From the NCBI GenBank assembly GCA_012295275.1, contig CM022672.1, positions 25,865,930 to 25,929,929 on the forward strand: 64,000 nucleotides of DNA. The letters are read 5' to 3'. The position numbers were made by a program, and so were the translations under genes. Each line of letters begins with the position of its first letter. Position 1 is the stretch's first letter. The DNA is from Chrysomallon squamiferum. Lineage: Eukaryota > Mollusca > Gastropoda > Neomphalida > Peltospiridae. This document shows, piece by piece, positions 11,757 through 24,769 of the stretch. The notes under the pieces were generated by a model. The model did no database searches and was not told the origin of the DNA. It was given only the letters and a program-made list of their open reading frames with translations.

Positions 11757-12740
11757 AACAACAACGATAATAATAACAATAACAAGAAACAATAATAGTA
11801 ACAATAGTAATAATAATAATAATAAAAACTGTAGAAAAATAGTACATACCATCAGACCAGAAGAAACAGAAGAATGCCAAAAAAGAGAGAGAGAAAGACA
11901 AATCAGGCAGTGAAAGACAAAAATGAAATGGGTTGGCATACAGGGAGAGGAAAGAAAAAAATGAAAGATAAAAAATGATATCCTTCAAATGGTGGTTTAT
12001 TTATCTGGTTCAGCTTTAAGCCTGTTACCATGAGAACTGATTGTAACAAAACAAGTAGGTATTACAATGTATCTGTTAATCAGGACTTGAAGTATGTTAA
12101 AAATGTTGATCAAAGAAAAACAGGTTGTTACACAGTATTACATTACACACTGTTATCTAACGTGTGATGTCAGTCCATAACGTCATTGTTTAATAAACTG
12201 ATAAAGTTGACAGTTAGATATAAGTAAAGAGATAGCGAAGGGATTATATTCATTCTTAAATAACAGCAACAACTGAAGTATATCAGTAAGAGTCTTGTAC
12301 ATAATTGTTGCTGACTAAATCTTTAAAATAGTATCAAATATAATTCTGAATCCTAGATACAGAGATAACAAAAGATTTATAAGGACTTCAACAATAAAAA
12401 TAACAATGATGTTGCTATTATTGATATTACTGTTACTACTACTACTACAGCTATTACTATCACTACGATGACATTGCACTAATTACTACTACTACTACAA
12501 CTGCAGTTGCTATTGCTACAGCCATTAGTTTCACTATTATGCAACTACCACTGATATAATAACAATAATATGCCACCATTAACATTATTACTGTTATTAT
12601 CAACCTTTACTGTCTTTAATATTTATTAGTGATCATAATTATAACAGTAAATTTAGTAATAGTGCTAGTAGTAATAGTAAATAAAATAAAAATAAAATAA
12701 ATAAATAAACAAATACAAAAAAACAACAACAATAATACAA
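11757..12740. repeat. Cryptically simple AAT/ACT/AAC-rich stretch
   Basis: Runs of (AAT), (ACT) and (AAC) triplets with interruptions, densest at about 11810-11826, 12430-12500 and 12650-12760. The long minus-strand ORF at 11385-11939 crosses this stretch and is compositionally a repeat translation. Confidence 0.6.
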
Positions 12741-13795
12741 AAAAAATAAATAATACAAAATCAAAACCTAAACTACATAGGAATATAAAATAAAAAATTA
12801 AACATCAGTAATAAAGTAAAAGGAAAGAAAAATTAACGAGGTTTAATATTAAGTGACACATCTCAACATGCTGTGGTTTTAACAGATTGTCATGTGATGT
12901 TGAAAAGAAAGAACAAGAGAGACAAACCCAAGATAATGAGGCGAGTTTAGAAACTCCCAAATTTAATCAGTTTTATCTTTAAGTATTTTGTACTCATTAG
13001 AAACCAGTAATAGTGTTATTATTTTTATTATTTTCTGAGTATTGTTACAGTTACATAAATTATTATTATTACTGTTACTGTTATGATCATCATCTCTTGT
13101 TGTTGTTGTTGTTGATGATGATACTTAATATTATGTTTATTTAAATTCCTGATTAACCAATTAATTTTTTCATATCAAATATTCAGATATTTTGAGAACT
13201 TCTAACAAAATAATGAGTTGTTGTGTCCTTATGAGAAATAAAATAAATTAAATAATACAAAAAATATTTATAAAACAAAATCAAACTGGAAGTGACTAAT
13301 GATGATTCATTGAACCGTGTCAAGGGATGACGTTCACAGGTGACCTAACACAAGACAATGATAAGTTATCAATCACAAATCTAAACAACAGGTGTGTCAC
13401 ACTAGATAATCCTCTCTCAGGTGTAACAGGTAGACATACTGTAGGTTACCTGATCTCAAATGTAAGTCAGAACAAAAATAAATCATTTCACAGCTGAATT
13501 ATTACTCTTTTTAAATTTAAATATGTATCATTTTATTTTAATGGATATGAAACGTTCCATATGTCTGGTAAATATTTTTTTGGGTGAGTCTTTTGTTTGT
13601 GTTTTGGTATCAATATACAATTTTAATCCAACCAAGTATAAATATGTAACTGTATGGAATTTAAAGAAAAATAAATGTATGAATATGATTACATGACTTT
13701 AAAATTTTATTATAAAGAAACTCACATTCTGTCTATGATAAAAATGCACCAGTGAAAACTCCTTGTCTCTCAGTATGCAGCCACAAATTTCAGCC
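12741..13795. other. Intronic AT-rich DNA, nothing recognised
   Basis: No ORF of note, no clear exon and only short triplet runs (GTT/GAT at about 13097-13123). Confidence 0.4.
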
Positions 13796-13799
13796 ATTA

Positions 13800-14285
13800 A
13801 AGACATCTTATAGGTGGCAATTTAGTGTCAGATTTCAGCCTATATATTCATCTTTTAGGTGACACTATATCGTGTCAGATTTCAGTAAATAAATTCATCT
13901 TGTAGGTGACAATTAACTGTCACATTTCAGCAAATAAATTCATCTTGTAGGTGAATGTATATTGTCAAATTTCAGCAAATAAATTCATCTTGTAGGTGAC
14001 AATGTATAAACTCAGATTTCAGTAAATAAGTTCATCTTGTAGGTGACAATGTATACACTCAGATTTCAGTAAATAAATTCATCTTGTAGGTGACAATGTA
14101 TACAGTCAGATTTCAGTAAATAAGTTCATCTTGTAGTGACAATGTATACAGTCAGATTTCAGTAAATAAGTTCATCTTGTAGGTGACAATGTATACAGTC
14201 AGATTTCAGTAAATAAGTTCATCTTGTAGGTGACAATATATACCATCAGATTTCAGCAAATAAGTTCATCTTGCAAGTGCCAGTA
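13800..14285. repeat. Tandem array, about 47-bp unit, about 10 copies
   Basis: Each unit carries CAGATTTCAGTAAATAAGTT, then CATCTTGTAGGTGACAATGT and a short spacer. The central copies (about 13965-14245) are nearly identical. The outer copies are diverged or shortened, as expected for an array growing from its centre. Confidence 0.9.
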
Positions 14286-14803
14286 AACAGTATCATCCTG
14301 AGGCAGACAAGATTATCCTTCAGGTGTCAACCTATTCAGATCCTGACAGAGATAATCCTAAAATCGACACAGAGACTTTGAACAAAAATCAACAACAACA
14401 ATTAAAAGCTGCACAGTGCTGATATTGAAACTTTACTAGAGAATTTGTCAGAGCAAAACTTAGAGAGGGAGGAATAATAATATGCTGCTAATAGTGATTT
14501 GATCATGGAGTGATGATGAAAACTGTGTGGTATGTTAGTCATGACAATGTGTTGATATGATCTGCCTGTCAAGATTGGAGTTTCAGGTGACAGCAGCTTC
14601 AGGGGTTGACTCATTTCTGTCAGTTCATTTGTCTGTCTGTTACAATACACACTGATAACACCACAGTGTCAGCGTAGTGTTATGTAGAGAGAAGGAGGTG
14701 GATGATGTCCACGTAACAATAATGACAAAAATAAAAGCAACTACAACAGCAATGTGAAGAACAAGAATAATAATATATTACATAATACAGAACCATTCAC
14801 TCA

Positions 14804-14806
14804 CTA

Positions 14807-14843
<37 letters not shown>

Positions 14844-14888
14844 TTTGTTATTATTTTTATTTTTGTTATTATTCTTATTTTTATTATT
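14804..14888. repeat. (ATT)n microsatellite
   Basis: An ATT run of about 12 units followed by interrupted TTATTTTT variants. The 106-residue plus-strand ORF over it is poly-Ile translation. Confidence 0.9.
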
Positions 14889-14889
14889 T

Positions 14890-16800
14890 GTCTACTGTGT
14901 TGTACGTATCTTTGTGTTTGTGTGTGCTTGTTTTCATGTATTTACATAAGTGTATATGTAATTATGTTTTTATATAACAGTAATGTTATTTTCTATTTTT
15001 ATGAAGACATAGGCATGTTGTCCATTTTATGTTTTTACATATATTTACATTTTTATAGATCTGTTTTAGATTAAATATATGCAGATGAATGAATATTATA
15101 ACAAGTTTTAAACATTTCTTTGTTTGGGTTTTACATTTCTACAGCTGATATTTAATTAAATGCAGATGTTTTATATGTTACATCTACAAATTATCTGTTA
15201 CATTCTGGTTATGTGTGGCATTTGAGTTTGTTATCCTGCAAAGAAGAAATGTATATAACCTTTCTGTAAAACAAACATTATACATAAAAACAAGTCTTTG
15301 TTAGAAAATAAATGCCAAAACAGTCTAGTCCTACAAGAAAAAAAAAAAAAAAATGTGTTTGCTGAAATGGCAGAAGAAAGCTATGTGTAATTTTGGCTGA
15401 AAAAATGATTGACAATTTTACTTACATACACAAGCTAATGATAATTCTTCATTTTAGAAGCAGCTGATGATAATGTTTCTTATTATTAGCAGCTGAAGAC
15501 CATTTTCATTTTATGATTATCTGCATATGAAAGCAGCATACAACCGTTTTTTTCATGAGTATAGCTGACAGACACATTTCTCTTTAGCATCACCTTTTGA
15601 TCATTTTACTTGAGTACATATGTCCATTTAGCTTATGAGTATGGCTCATGGTCACATTTCACATTAGTATCAGCCTATGACCAGTTTTCTTACGGCCATC
15701 ATAACAAATTATTTAACAGTAAATTGCTGTAATAAATTCAGTTACAAACACGAAGTCCAGACATCAAAGATTATTTTACTGTAGGTTAATGTCTACATTA
15801 TGGCTATGAAATCCTGCTGCAGCATTCTTCAGGGTTTATCACAGTCCACAGCAGCAGTGGTCAGTGAGAGGTAAAGGAAAACAAAGCTGAAGATAACACA
15901 CAGAGATGATATCAAAGACACATGAAACTGGAGAAGACTTCGCTTCAAAGACGTGTTATGTCTTTGAACAACTCCTGAGAACAAACAACAACAGATTTGT
16001 AAAAACTAATAGCAGACATGAATGAATCAGAGTAATAACAATGTGCTGTTGTTGTTGTTTTCAACAAGAAAACTGTTAAGAAAATAATTAAGTAATATAG
16101 AAAATTCAGATTTGGTACATTTGGAATAATAATTATATACATTGTTGATATTTTAAACAAAAACAGAAGAAAGAAAAAATAAAATAGGAATAACAATAAC
16201 AATAATAATGTCTAATAAATGTTTATAATAAAAAGTAAAGAACAAATGGAAATATCTGGAATAACAGTGTGATGGTTGAAGTTTACATAGCTTTTACTTA
16301 ACAGCATGTGTTGTTGTCTTCAAGAATGTATCATTATCTTTGATATAAACTTTTTAATTGGACTAATATTCATTTAAATATTTTAATTAATATTACATAT
16401 AGTAATAGAAAAATAGTAAGAATGGAAGTAGTAGCAACAGCAGTAGTATAACAAAAATAAGGGTAAAAAAAAAATTGTTTTTAAATTAATGAATGGATCA
16501 ATTGTAAATTAAAAGGCAGCAAACTTGGAAAAAAACAACAAGTGAAATTTTAATTAGACCTCACCCATGTAAGAAATCATGTATTTTCTTAGCTTAATTT
16601 CAGTCCAAGGATTCAATAAATTGTACTTAAAGGAAAAGTGTTAATTGGTTTTACAGCTGGAATATTGATTTATGAGAAAGTAACCAAGATCTGTTTGCCA
16701 GCATGTGTTGTGTTGTTTGTGTTTTACAGAAACAACATGGTGCAGTTGAGCTGACAAAGAAAAGTATTATTTGATAGATCAATTATTCAGTGGCCAGTTT
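14890..16800. other. Intronic DNA, no gene recognised
   Basis: AT-rich with loose repeats of GCTGA..ACATTT..TTTA.CAT type between about 15450 and 15690. No exon with convincing splice sites was found. Confidence 0.35.
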
Positions 16801-17085
16801 TACCTGTTAATATGAATTTTACCTGTATCTGTGATATTATTTGTATTTATAATAATATTACCTGAATCTGTGATATTAATATTTCCTATATATTTCCTAC
16901 AAATGTTACCTGTATCTGTGATATAAATATTGCCAGTATTTGTAATATAAATATTGCCGGTATTTGTGATATAAATATTACCTGTATCTGTGATATTAAT
17001 ATTATCTGTATTTGTGATATAAATATTACCTGTATCTGTGATATTAATATTACCTGTATATGTGATATAAACTTCACCTGCATGA
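16800..17085. repeat. Tandem array, 24-bp unit (48-bp higher-order), about 11 copies
   Basis: Units alternate TTACCTGTATCTGTGATATT and a variant with GATATAAATATT, so two 24-mers form a 48-bp higher-order repeat. The minus-strand translation is a QIQVIFIS repeat with no other coding feature. Confidence 0.85.
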
Positions 17086-17560
17086 GAGTTGTAAATACTG
17101 GTTGTTACCTGTATCTATAATACAACATTACTAAGGGTAGTGATACGTGTAATATGACTATTAACTGTATTATCTCTTAGTGTTGTAAGTATTGTCAATT
17201 TACTTGTGTTCTTGTGTGACATAAACATATTGCTTTCAGCAGGTACAGCAAACAAGTGGTAGTGAAAACATCTGAAGCATATCCACTAATGTTAGATAAT
17301 CTACTGACAGGTAGAGACATTATTTCTGGTAGAGACTTTTAATTTAAGAAAGGAAAAGCTAATTAAACTAAAACTATTAACAACCATTTTTGTAGTATGT
17401 CCCCCCCATCCAGTAACATCAAGAACTCTTTTAATGATAAATTCATTATCACATAACGATGGACTTGCCAAAAAAAAAAAAAAAATGAAATGCTGTTTGG
17501 AATGGGAAATTACAGGCATAATAATGTCAGTCGTGTCTTGATTCTTAAAAACACACTCAC

Positions 17561-17608
17561 CGTGGATTTCATTTTCCTGCACTGTTCTTTCTTCTTCACA
17601 CAAGACTG
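17561..17608 (-). other. Possible 48-nt cassette exon in the LZTS-like intron
   Basis: On the minus strand the segment is bounded by CAATGCAG and a good donor ACG|GTGAGT. It is 48 nt, divisible by three, and open in the phase required (QSCVKKKEQCRKMKST). The upstream pyrimidine tract is poor, so this may be chance. Confidence 0.15.
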
Positions 17609-18814
17609 CTGCATTGTTGTGTACAAAATATTTACAAGACAGTCTCAAGAAAAATTATAATTCACCCTTAAGTATTTCATAATTTTCTTTCATTCTTCAG
17701 AACACAAAATGAAATCTGAGATCAGTTTTGAATATTTTCCAACACAGCCATCACTTCAAGGCATACATGTCTGTGACTGAGTTCACACTGGCATGTTTGA
17801 ATTCACACAGATTTTGTATCCAAATTCACACAAATTCCTCAGACTGCACAATCTTATCTAACAGGTGTGTTTTCACACAAACATCTGAGTCAGTAGTCTA
17901 AATGTACACAACACTTTGCCAACAAGTGACCAGGTCAGGTCCAGTGTTGTCTTTCACATCTAATTAAAATCAGGATTACTAAAACAGATTATCTCCAACC
18001 AATGATGTACAAGTCCTTATTTAAAGCTACAATCAGGTGTTTTTTTATTACACAACCAAATCTTTGTTTCCTTAATAAACCTTTTTAATAAATGTCATAC
18101 GAATCTCTTATATAAAATTATAACCAATTATGGATGTTTAAAAATCTCTACACAAAAACATGAATATGGTGATATTTTTATCTTCATCACAAAATATTTA
18201 TTAATTGTTTATAAATAAATTTAGTATAGCTTTTTAAACCTTCCTGGAGATTTTTTTTTTTTTAATTTTAAGGTACTTTAGTCAAATATAAATTATTTAT
18301 TATATATGCAGATTGTCTATCCCTTTACTCTTTTCTATTCTATAACCTCTTTGTGGATGTGGTCTAAATTCCAGAATTATAAAAAATAATAATTAATATA
18401 TAATTTTGTTAAAATATTTTGAAGTGTTTATAAATAGATGTGAAAACTTTTGTATATATAAAGCAGATATTCCAATATCAATAAAATGTTGTTAGAATAT
18501 TTAATTACAGATGTAAAACATTTAAAATATTCATCTGATTAATATGTATTAAATTAAAAATGCATTTCCAGATAACAATCCAAGCAGGTCATGCTTTTTA
18601 AATGTATTCCTCGATTCTGAATAATTTCAGTCTTTCTTCAAACACTCAAGATTATTTTGTAACATTTAAATTTCTGTCAAGAAATATCAAGTGGAGATTC
18701 TAAATTTTGTTTCATCATTAAAAACTGATTTGTCATCTTGTTTAGTACCTACTGACCTTTCTCTTGCTTTTGAAACATCCATTTTTAATTACTTTGAGAA
18801 ATATCTAATTTTTT

Positions 18815-19090
18815 CTTTACTTCTTTAATATCAGCTTTGTTCACAACTTCATGTAATATCCACTTTATTTACTTCTTCATAAAATGTTTACTGTTTCTTT
18901 AATATCAGTTTTCATTACTTCTTGTAATATCCACTTTGTTTACTTCTTCTTGAATTTTTCTATTTTACTGCTTCATCATCATGAAATACTTTTATTTAAT
19001 ACTTCTTGTAATATCCACTTTATTTACTACTACTTTAATATCCTCATGTTAATATCTTCATGTAATATCCTCTTCTTGGAATATCTCACT
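18815..19090. repeat. Diverged tandem repeat, TACTTCTTGTAATATCCACT type
   Basis: Blocks of TACTTCTT(T/G)(T/A)AATATC(C/A) with CACTTT or AGTTTT recur about eight times with a variable period of about 30-60 bp. Confidence 0.7.
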
Positions 19091-20460
19091 TATACAACTC
19101 TTTCAAATCTTATACAGTAAGAGTGTCATGGTATAAAAATATCAATCAACTGCTAAACTGTGTAACAACACAGCACACATATTAATATGACTGCCACTTA
19201 TTTTTCATGTTCGAAGTTGTCACTTAGTTTTTTCAATAAACATCAATACACGTGAAAAAAAGCTGTTGTCTGAATACACTGGTAATATATCCACACAACC
19301 AGTTTTCACAAAACAATCAAAGAAATCATGATGAATTTTTCTATCAGCCAGGTAAAAAAAAAAAAAACACAAAAAAACCCCACACACTATAAAACTGAGT
19401 TTATGAAAACATCTGTTTCATTTCTGAAAATTCCTCCAACAACAGACTGCAGAGAAAACAGCAGCAGCAACAACAACAACAACAACAATGTGAGGTCCGA
19501 TGAGGTAAAAACGACACTTCCTGCAAACTGTATTATGACAGAATACATAAAACCTGGTGGTTGGTTAAGAGGGAGAGTTATTGATCAGCAGTGCTGTATC
19601 ATTGGGTGGCAATTGCCAGGTGTTATTGATTATTTCCTCCAGGTAGACCAGGGTCAATAGAAAACAATACAAGGTGTGAACAAAGCCTGTGATAAAAAAG
19701 GTGTCACTGGAAAACTTTCTGTCAGTGACTTGTTTATCTGGTGACTTACAGCAGCATGATTCAAATGAACAGTTAAGACTGTTAAGTAACACAAGTTACT
19801 GGCTGTGGATGTCTTCTGCTATTTACTGGGTTTAACGAGAATTTACAACACAAGCCTGAGTTTTCAAACATTTACTGTTACGACACTGTTGCCCCAGTTT
19901 TTTGCATTTTAATCACAGTTCTATCAATAATTACATATGATGGTAGATTGTATTAGAATCTAAAACTGTAGTGAAGAATAATCACAATTAACGAACAGCA
20001 TGATTTTAAAAATACTTGAAAATATTTGACTATGATTTTTTCAAAGATGAAAAAATGGATATAGTCATAGTTTATCCTCAATGCATTTTTTTAATACAGA
20101 CTCTCTCATGAAAGAATGAAATATGTTTTGCAATAAACATTTTATCTTTGTAATAATGGCTGCTAAACTATAAAATATGATTAAGGTAAGAAAAAAACTT
20201 TGAGAAAATTCTGAAATAAGATAAAATAGTAACAGGATATTAAAAACGGTGACACGATATCACTGTGATGGATATAATTTTTAAAGGTGGAGCATCTACA
20301 GGAATGGAAAATAGTTTGTTATTGAAGAATGGCTGATCCTGCAATCACAGAAACAGCTCTATCTTAAAATGTATATACAACTGTCAATACAATATAAAAT
20401 ATACAAAAACTTTTCTTTTATCAACTTCTTTAGCAAAATTACAGTTAATAATAACATGGC
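19091..20460. other. Intronic DNA, no gene recognised
   Basis: Contains a short (CAA) run at about 19464-19489. The two overlapping opposite-strand ORFs at 19328-19792 have no recognisable domain and look like chance open frames. Confidence 0.35.
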
Positions 20461-20464
20461 AGTC

Positions 20465-20614
20465 ATATGATTTATATTTCCAGTACATTTATAATCTGAA
20501 TACTGTACAAAAACTATGATTTATATTTCCAGTACATTTATAATCTGAATACTGTACAAAAACTATGATTTATATTTCCAGTACATTTATATTCTGAATA
20601 CTGTACAAAAACAA
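20465..20614. repeat. Three tandem copies of a 50-bp unit
   Basis: TATGATTTATATTTCCAGTA starts at 20465, 20515 and 20565, a period of exactly 50 bp with few differences. The sequence after the third copy is duplicated in the hairpin loop at 23195-23307. Confidence 0.9.
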
Positions 20615-21159
20615 CTTGTTTATAAAGAAATTTATCTACATTTAATTATAGACTAAATCTGGCATTATAATTATACACAACATAAATAAACCTGTTTTAA
20701 TGTTTTATAGAAGCCAAACACAGGCAGTTCACAGTACATGTTAAATAACAGTATTAACACTGCAACAATAAATCTTGAATCCTAACAAAGTCTTATAAAG
20801 TTTTACCATATATTATAAAATATCAGTTATAAAATTAAACAAAAATATTATACAGTTTGATAATATATTATAAAGTTTTATCGTTTATTATAAAGTTTTA
20901 AAATATATTATCAAGTTTTATCATTTATTGTAGTTTCTAAATACATTATAAGGTTTTAAGATTTGTTATTTTCTATTAAACCACTGGATATACTAAGGTT
21001 GTTTTTTCCTTCATTTCTTTTTTTTTTTTATCTTACTTTCAGTCTGACATGTTTATATAACATAATTATAGACATGATTGTGTTTTTGTCATTTTGAAGT
21101 GCTAAGATAAGATCAAAGAAAGATTTTACTATTTTAAATGCAGCCTGGCAAACAAGTGT

Positions 21160-21349
21160 TAAGTAAGTTTGTATGTGTATATGTAAGTATGTGTGTCTGT
21201 GTAGTGTGTGCCTGTAGGCCTATATGTGTTTTTATGTATAAGTGTATATGTATGTATGTGTGTACACGTATGTATTTACATAATGTTATGTATGTAGGTA
21301 TTTATGTAGGCATGTGTGTATGTGTGTGTGAGTGTGCATATACATATAC

Positions 21350-21394
<45 letters not shown>

Positions 21395-21520
21395 GTATGT
21401 ATGTATGTAGATGGGTATATAGGTACGTGTGTGTGCATACATATGCATGTATAAATGATATAATGTGTGTATGTGCATGTATGTATGATAACTGTGTATG
21501 TGTAAATTAAATGTATATAT
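21160..21520. repeat. TG/TATG-rich simple sequence with (TA)n core
   Basis: Interrupted GTATGT repeats with (TA)n at about 21356-21387. Open frames on both strands here are Cys/Val/Tyr/His-rich translations of the repeat. Confidence 0.9.
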
Positions 21521-22108
21521 ATATATCTGTGATTAAAAACCTCAAACAATAACTAACTATAAACTTTAACCTATAAAACATCCATGTCTACAAAACTATT
21601 TAAAACAGTCTTCACAGACCATTTAAAACAAACAGTTGCCTGTTCTGTAACAAAATGTACATCAGCTACAAGATTTGATAACATGATTATCACCTATCTA
21701 TTCAACATCTGCAGATCATCAACAAACACAGTGTTAAAGAAAACTTTCAAACAGAGCAGTCACAGGATACCGTCAAGCACACTGCTGCAGAGCTGTAACA
21801 ACATCGCTACAGCAGCACTGTAACAACACCGCCACAAAGGTGATGCAGCACATGTGATTAACACACTGTCGCATCTGCTGTTGAAAAAAAGAATGAACGG
21901 AATCCGAAACAACGAGACAACAAAAACTGAAATGTAAATGAGCTCTCTTTTCCTGCTGAAATATTTATGTCTGGCTATGAGCGGGCTGAAGGAAAACAGG
22001 AAATTGCTTGTTGAAGTAGTAATGCAAGGATAGGATTTTTCAATTAGTTTGGGAATTTGCTCACTGTCACGTTTGATACATGAGATGTGTACCAAACAGC
22101 TCCAAGTA

Positions 22109-22440
22109 TGTGACACACAGGTTTATGAGTGTCCACGCTTTTAATGTTTCTGATTACTAACTTTTAGTTATTTCCCAATCCAACCTGTGTTACAATTGTG
22201 TAGCACAGAAATGTTTTAATAACGTCTTCAACTATTTGACGCATACATTTATGAGTGTCAAAGCTTTTAATGTTTCTAATTACTAACTTTTAGTTATTTC
22301 CCAATCCAACCTATGTTACATGTGTGTAGCACAGAAATGTTTTAATAATGACTTCAACTATTTGATGCATACATATCTAAACTTTAAGTGTTTCTAATTA
22401 CTAACTTCTAGTTATTTTCCAATCCAAACTTTAATATACA
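22109..22440. repeat. Tandem array, about 128-bp unit, nearly 3 copies
   Basis: Each unit carries TTTATGAGTGTC, CTAATTACTAACTTTTAG, TTATTTCCCAATCCAAC and GTGTAGCACAGAAATG. Starts are at about 22121 and 22249, with a diverged third copy from about 22360. Fragments of the unit recur at about 24199-24223 and 28725-28746. Confidence 0.85.
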
Positions 22441-23060
22441 CGTATCTAGTGTATTAGGTATTAGAGATTTTTGATAACCAACTTATGAAAGTGAAACTCT
22501 TCTTCTCAGGTTTTCATTCCTTCTAATCACTGATTTTAGTTCTTTCCAAGTCTAACCTTTGCTCTTTATAATCTAGAATTTCTGATTTATTACAATAGCT
22601 TCATATGACAAACATACTCATAAAATTCAATAATTGCTTGTCTGTTTTTTAATCATATATTTACAGTTTTTCTTTCTGTAATACATTTTGAAATATTAAA
22701 TATGAAAGCTACTAACACAATAATTAGCCAATAATTGATTATATACTTGTTGTAGAACTGCACTGGGCATACTATTTATACCATTCTGAAATACACAACT
22801 GTTTAACACAGTATGCAGTGCACGCAGAAAGTATAACAACATATGTTAATATAGAATACAATGTTTTGTTGCTTTGGTTTTGTCAGTTAAATGTAATATG
22901 CAGATGGGAATTACATTAAAATATTAAACTGCTTTAGATTGTGTCAGTTACAGATGTACTGATGACAGACATGCCAAAAGAAAATAGATTTACAGAGAAA
23001 AAACTGAACAGAAGTGTGAACATTCAGACAGACAAAGACAGATAAACGTATATCTCATTT

Positions 23061-23434
23061 AAATTTTTTCTATCTTTCTTTCTTTTATTGTATGTTTCTT
23101 TTTGTTAAACTTTCTCTTTGTTTCCATTTTCTCTCTTTATTTCTCTTTCTTTCTCCCTCATTTTATACCTGTCTGTCTGTATATATTTATATAATCTGAA
23201 TATTGTACAAAAATAACTTGTTTATAAAGAAATTTATCTACGTTTGATTACAGACTTAATCTGACAGCTACAGTTAAATATTGCTAACATTATAATTATA
23301 CATCCATTTATATAAATATATACAGACAGACAGGTATAAAATGAGGGAGAAAAAGAGAAATAAAGATAGAAAATGAAAACAAAGAGAAAGTTTAACAAAA
23401 AGACACATACAATAAAAGAAATAGATAAAAAATT
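23061..23434. repeat. Long inverted repeat (hairpin), arms about 130 bp, loop 113 bp
   Basis: The arm at about 23061-23194 is nearly the reverse complement of about 23308-23434. Both contain, in opposite orientation, CTTTTATTGTATG, TTAAACTTTCTCTTTG and TACCTGTCTGTCTGTATATA. The loop (23195-23307) closely matches about 20592-20680. No terminal repeats or ORF identify it as a known transposon. Confidence 0.88.
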
Positions 23435-23926
23435 AAAAATAAAACAAGAGATACAAATACATTCAAAGACATAGCTAGAAAAAGAAAAAGACAGAGAAAA
23501 ATGAAGAAAAAAAAAGAAAGAATGAACAAACTCAAATTTAAAGACACACATTTTAACATTCTGTTTGTGGAAACTGGTTGATGAAAATTTAACTTGGCTA
23601 AACGAGAGTTACACCTGTGTGTTAAATTAAGCCTCGTCGTAAAGATGACAGCGAGTGGAATTTGAAGTCTGGTCACACGAAGCGATGTGGCAAACAACAG
23701 CACAGTAACGCCAGGCAACAGCAGTGTGCTCACAAACCAAACACACCATCCAGACTCTAATTGAATCAGAGACACACTCAATAGAACCAATTATAAGTAA
23801 AAAGGTTATAGATTTTCTACACAGGTAACCCAGTAGTTAAACAGCGGAAAAGCTCAATGATTGGTTTTAAAACTGTTTTCAGTCCCTAAAAATATACACA
23901 TATAATTTGTTTACTAATTGAAGTAT

Positions 23927-23927
<1 letters not shown>

Positions 23928-23965
<38 letters not shown>

Positions 23966-24045
23966 GTTTACATGTCATTTTGTTCCTGGGTTTATTTGTT
24001 TTTGTTTCTTTGTAGTTGTATGTGTGTGTATCTACATGTATGTAT

Positions 24046-24090
<45 letters not shown>

Positions 24091-24125
24091 GTAATAATAA
24101 TAGTAATTATAATAATAATAATAAA
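23928..24125. repeat. (GT)n and (AAT)n microsatellites
   Basis: (GT)n at about 23928-23962 and (AAT)n at about 24047-24123. The ORF between them is repeat translation (poly-Val/Cys, then poly-Asn). Confidence 0.95.
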
Positions 24126-24769
24126 TACTGCATACAGAATGATTTTATGATAAAGATTTTTTACACTTATGTTTATAAAAGAAAGACAATTAAAATAAAT
24201 GTTTCTAATTACTAACTTTTAGATAAACACAACACTTTTATCCTTAAATCTGTACTTCAATAACTGCTATAAACAATGTACCTTAAAAAAACAACAACAA
24301 AAAAACAAAAAAAACAAAAAACAAAAAAAATATCAACATTTGTATATGTTCAAATGAAGAAAATAAGTTGTTTTTAATATTTTATTTTATACCTGATTTG
24401 GTTCATTGTGTTATATCTTTATTTGTTAATTTTACAAGTATGGGACACTTCTATACTGAATTATTTCTTGTCTGGTATTTAATGCAGTATTTTATTTACT
24501 TCAGGTATAGCCAGAAATTTTAAATATGTTATTACATTGCTTATTTTCAGTTAACTATTTATTCTGGGTTACTTTCTTAAGTTATATTTTGTCCTTTTTA
24601 ATTATCATTTTCTATTTTGTTGTTCTTTTCAACTGTTTTAATTATTTAGAATTAAATATTTATTCTTTAAAGAAGTCTGGTCACACAAATTTAAATTTTA
24701 AGTGTTTTTTTATTTCTTTTTTTTTCTTTTCAACAATTCTTCTATAATTATCAAAACAACTCAACTACA

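Noticed and set aside
11385-11988. Two long minus-strand frames (101 and 184 residues)
   Set aside because: Dominated by translated AAT/AAC repeats and low-complexity hydrophobic residues, with no domain.
16886-17083. 65-residue frame of repeated QIQVIFIS
   Set aside because: Translation of the 24-bp array.
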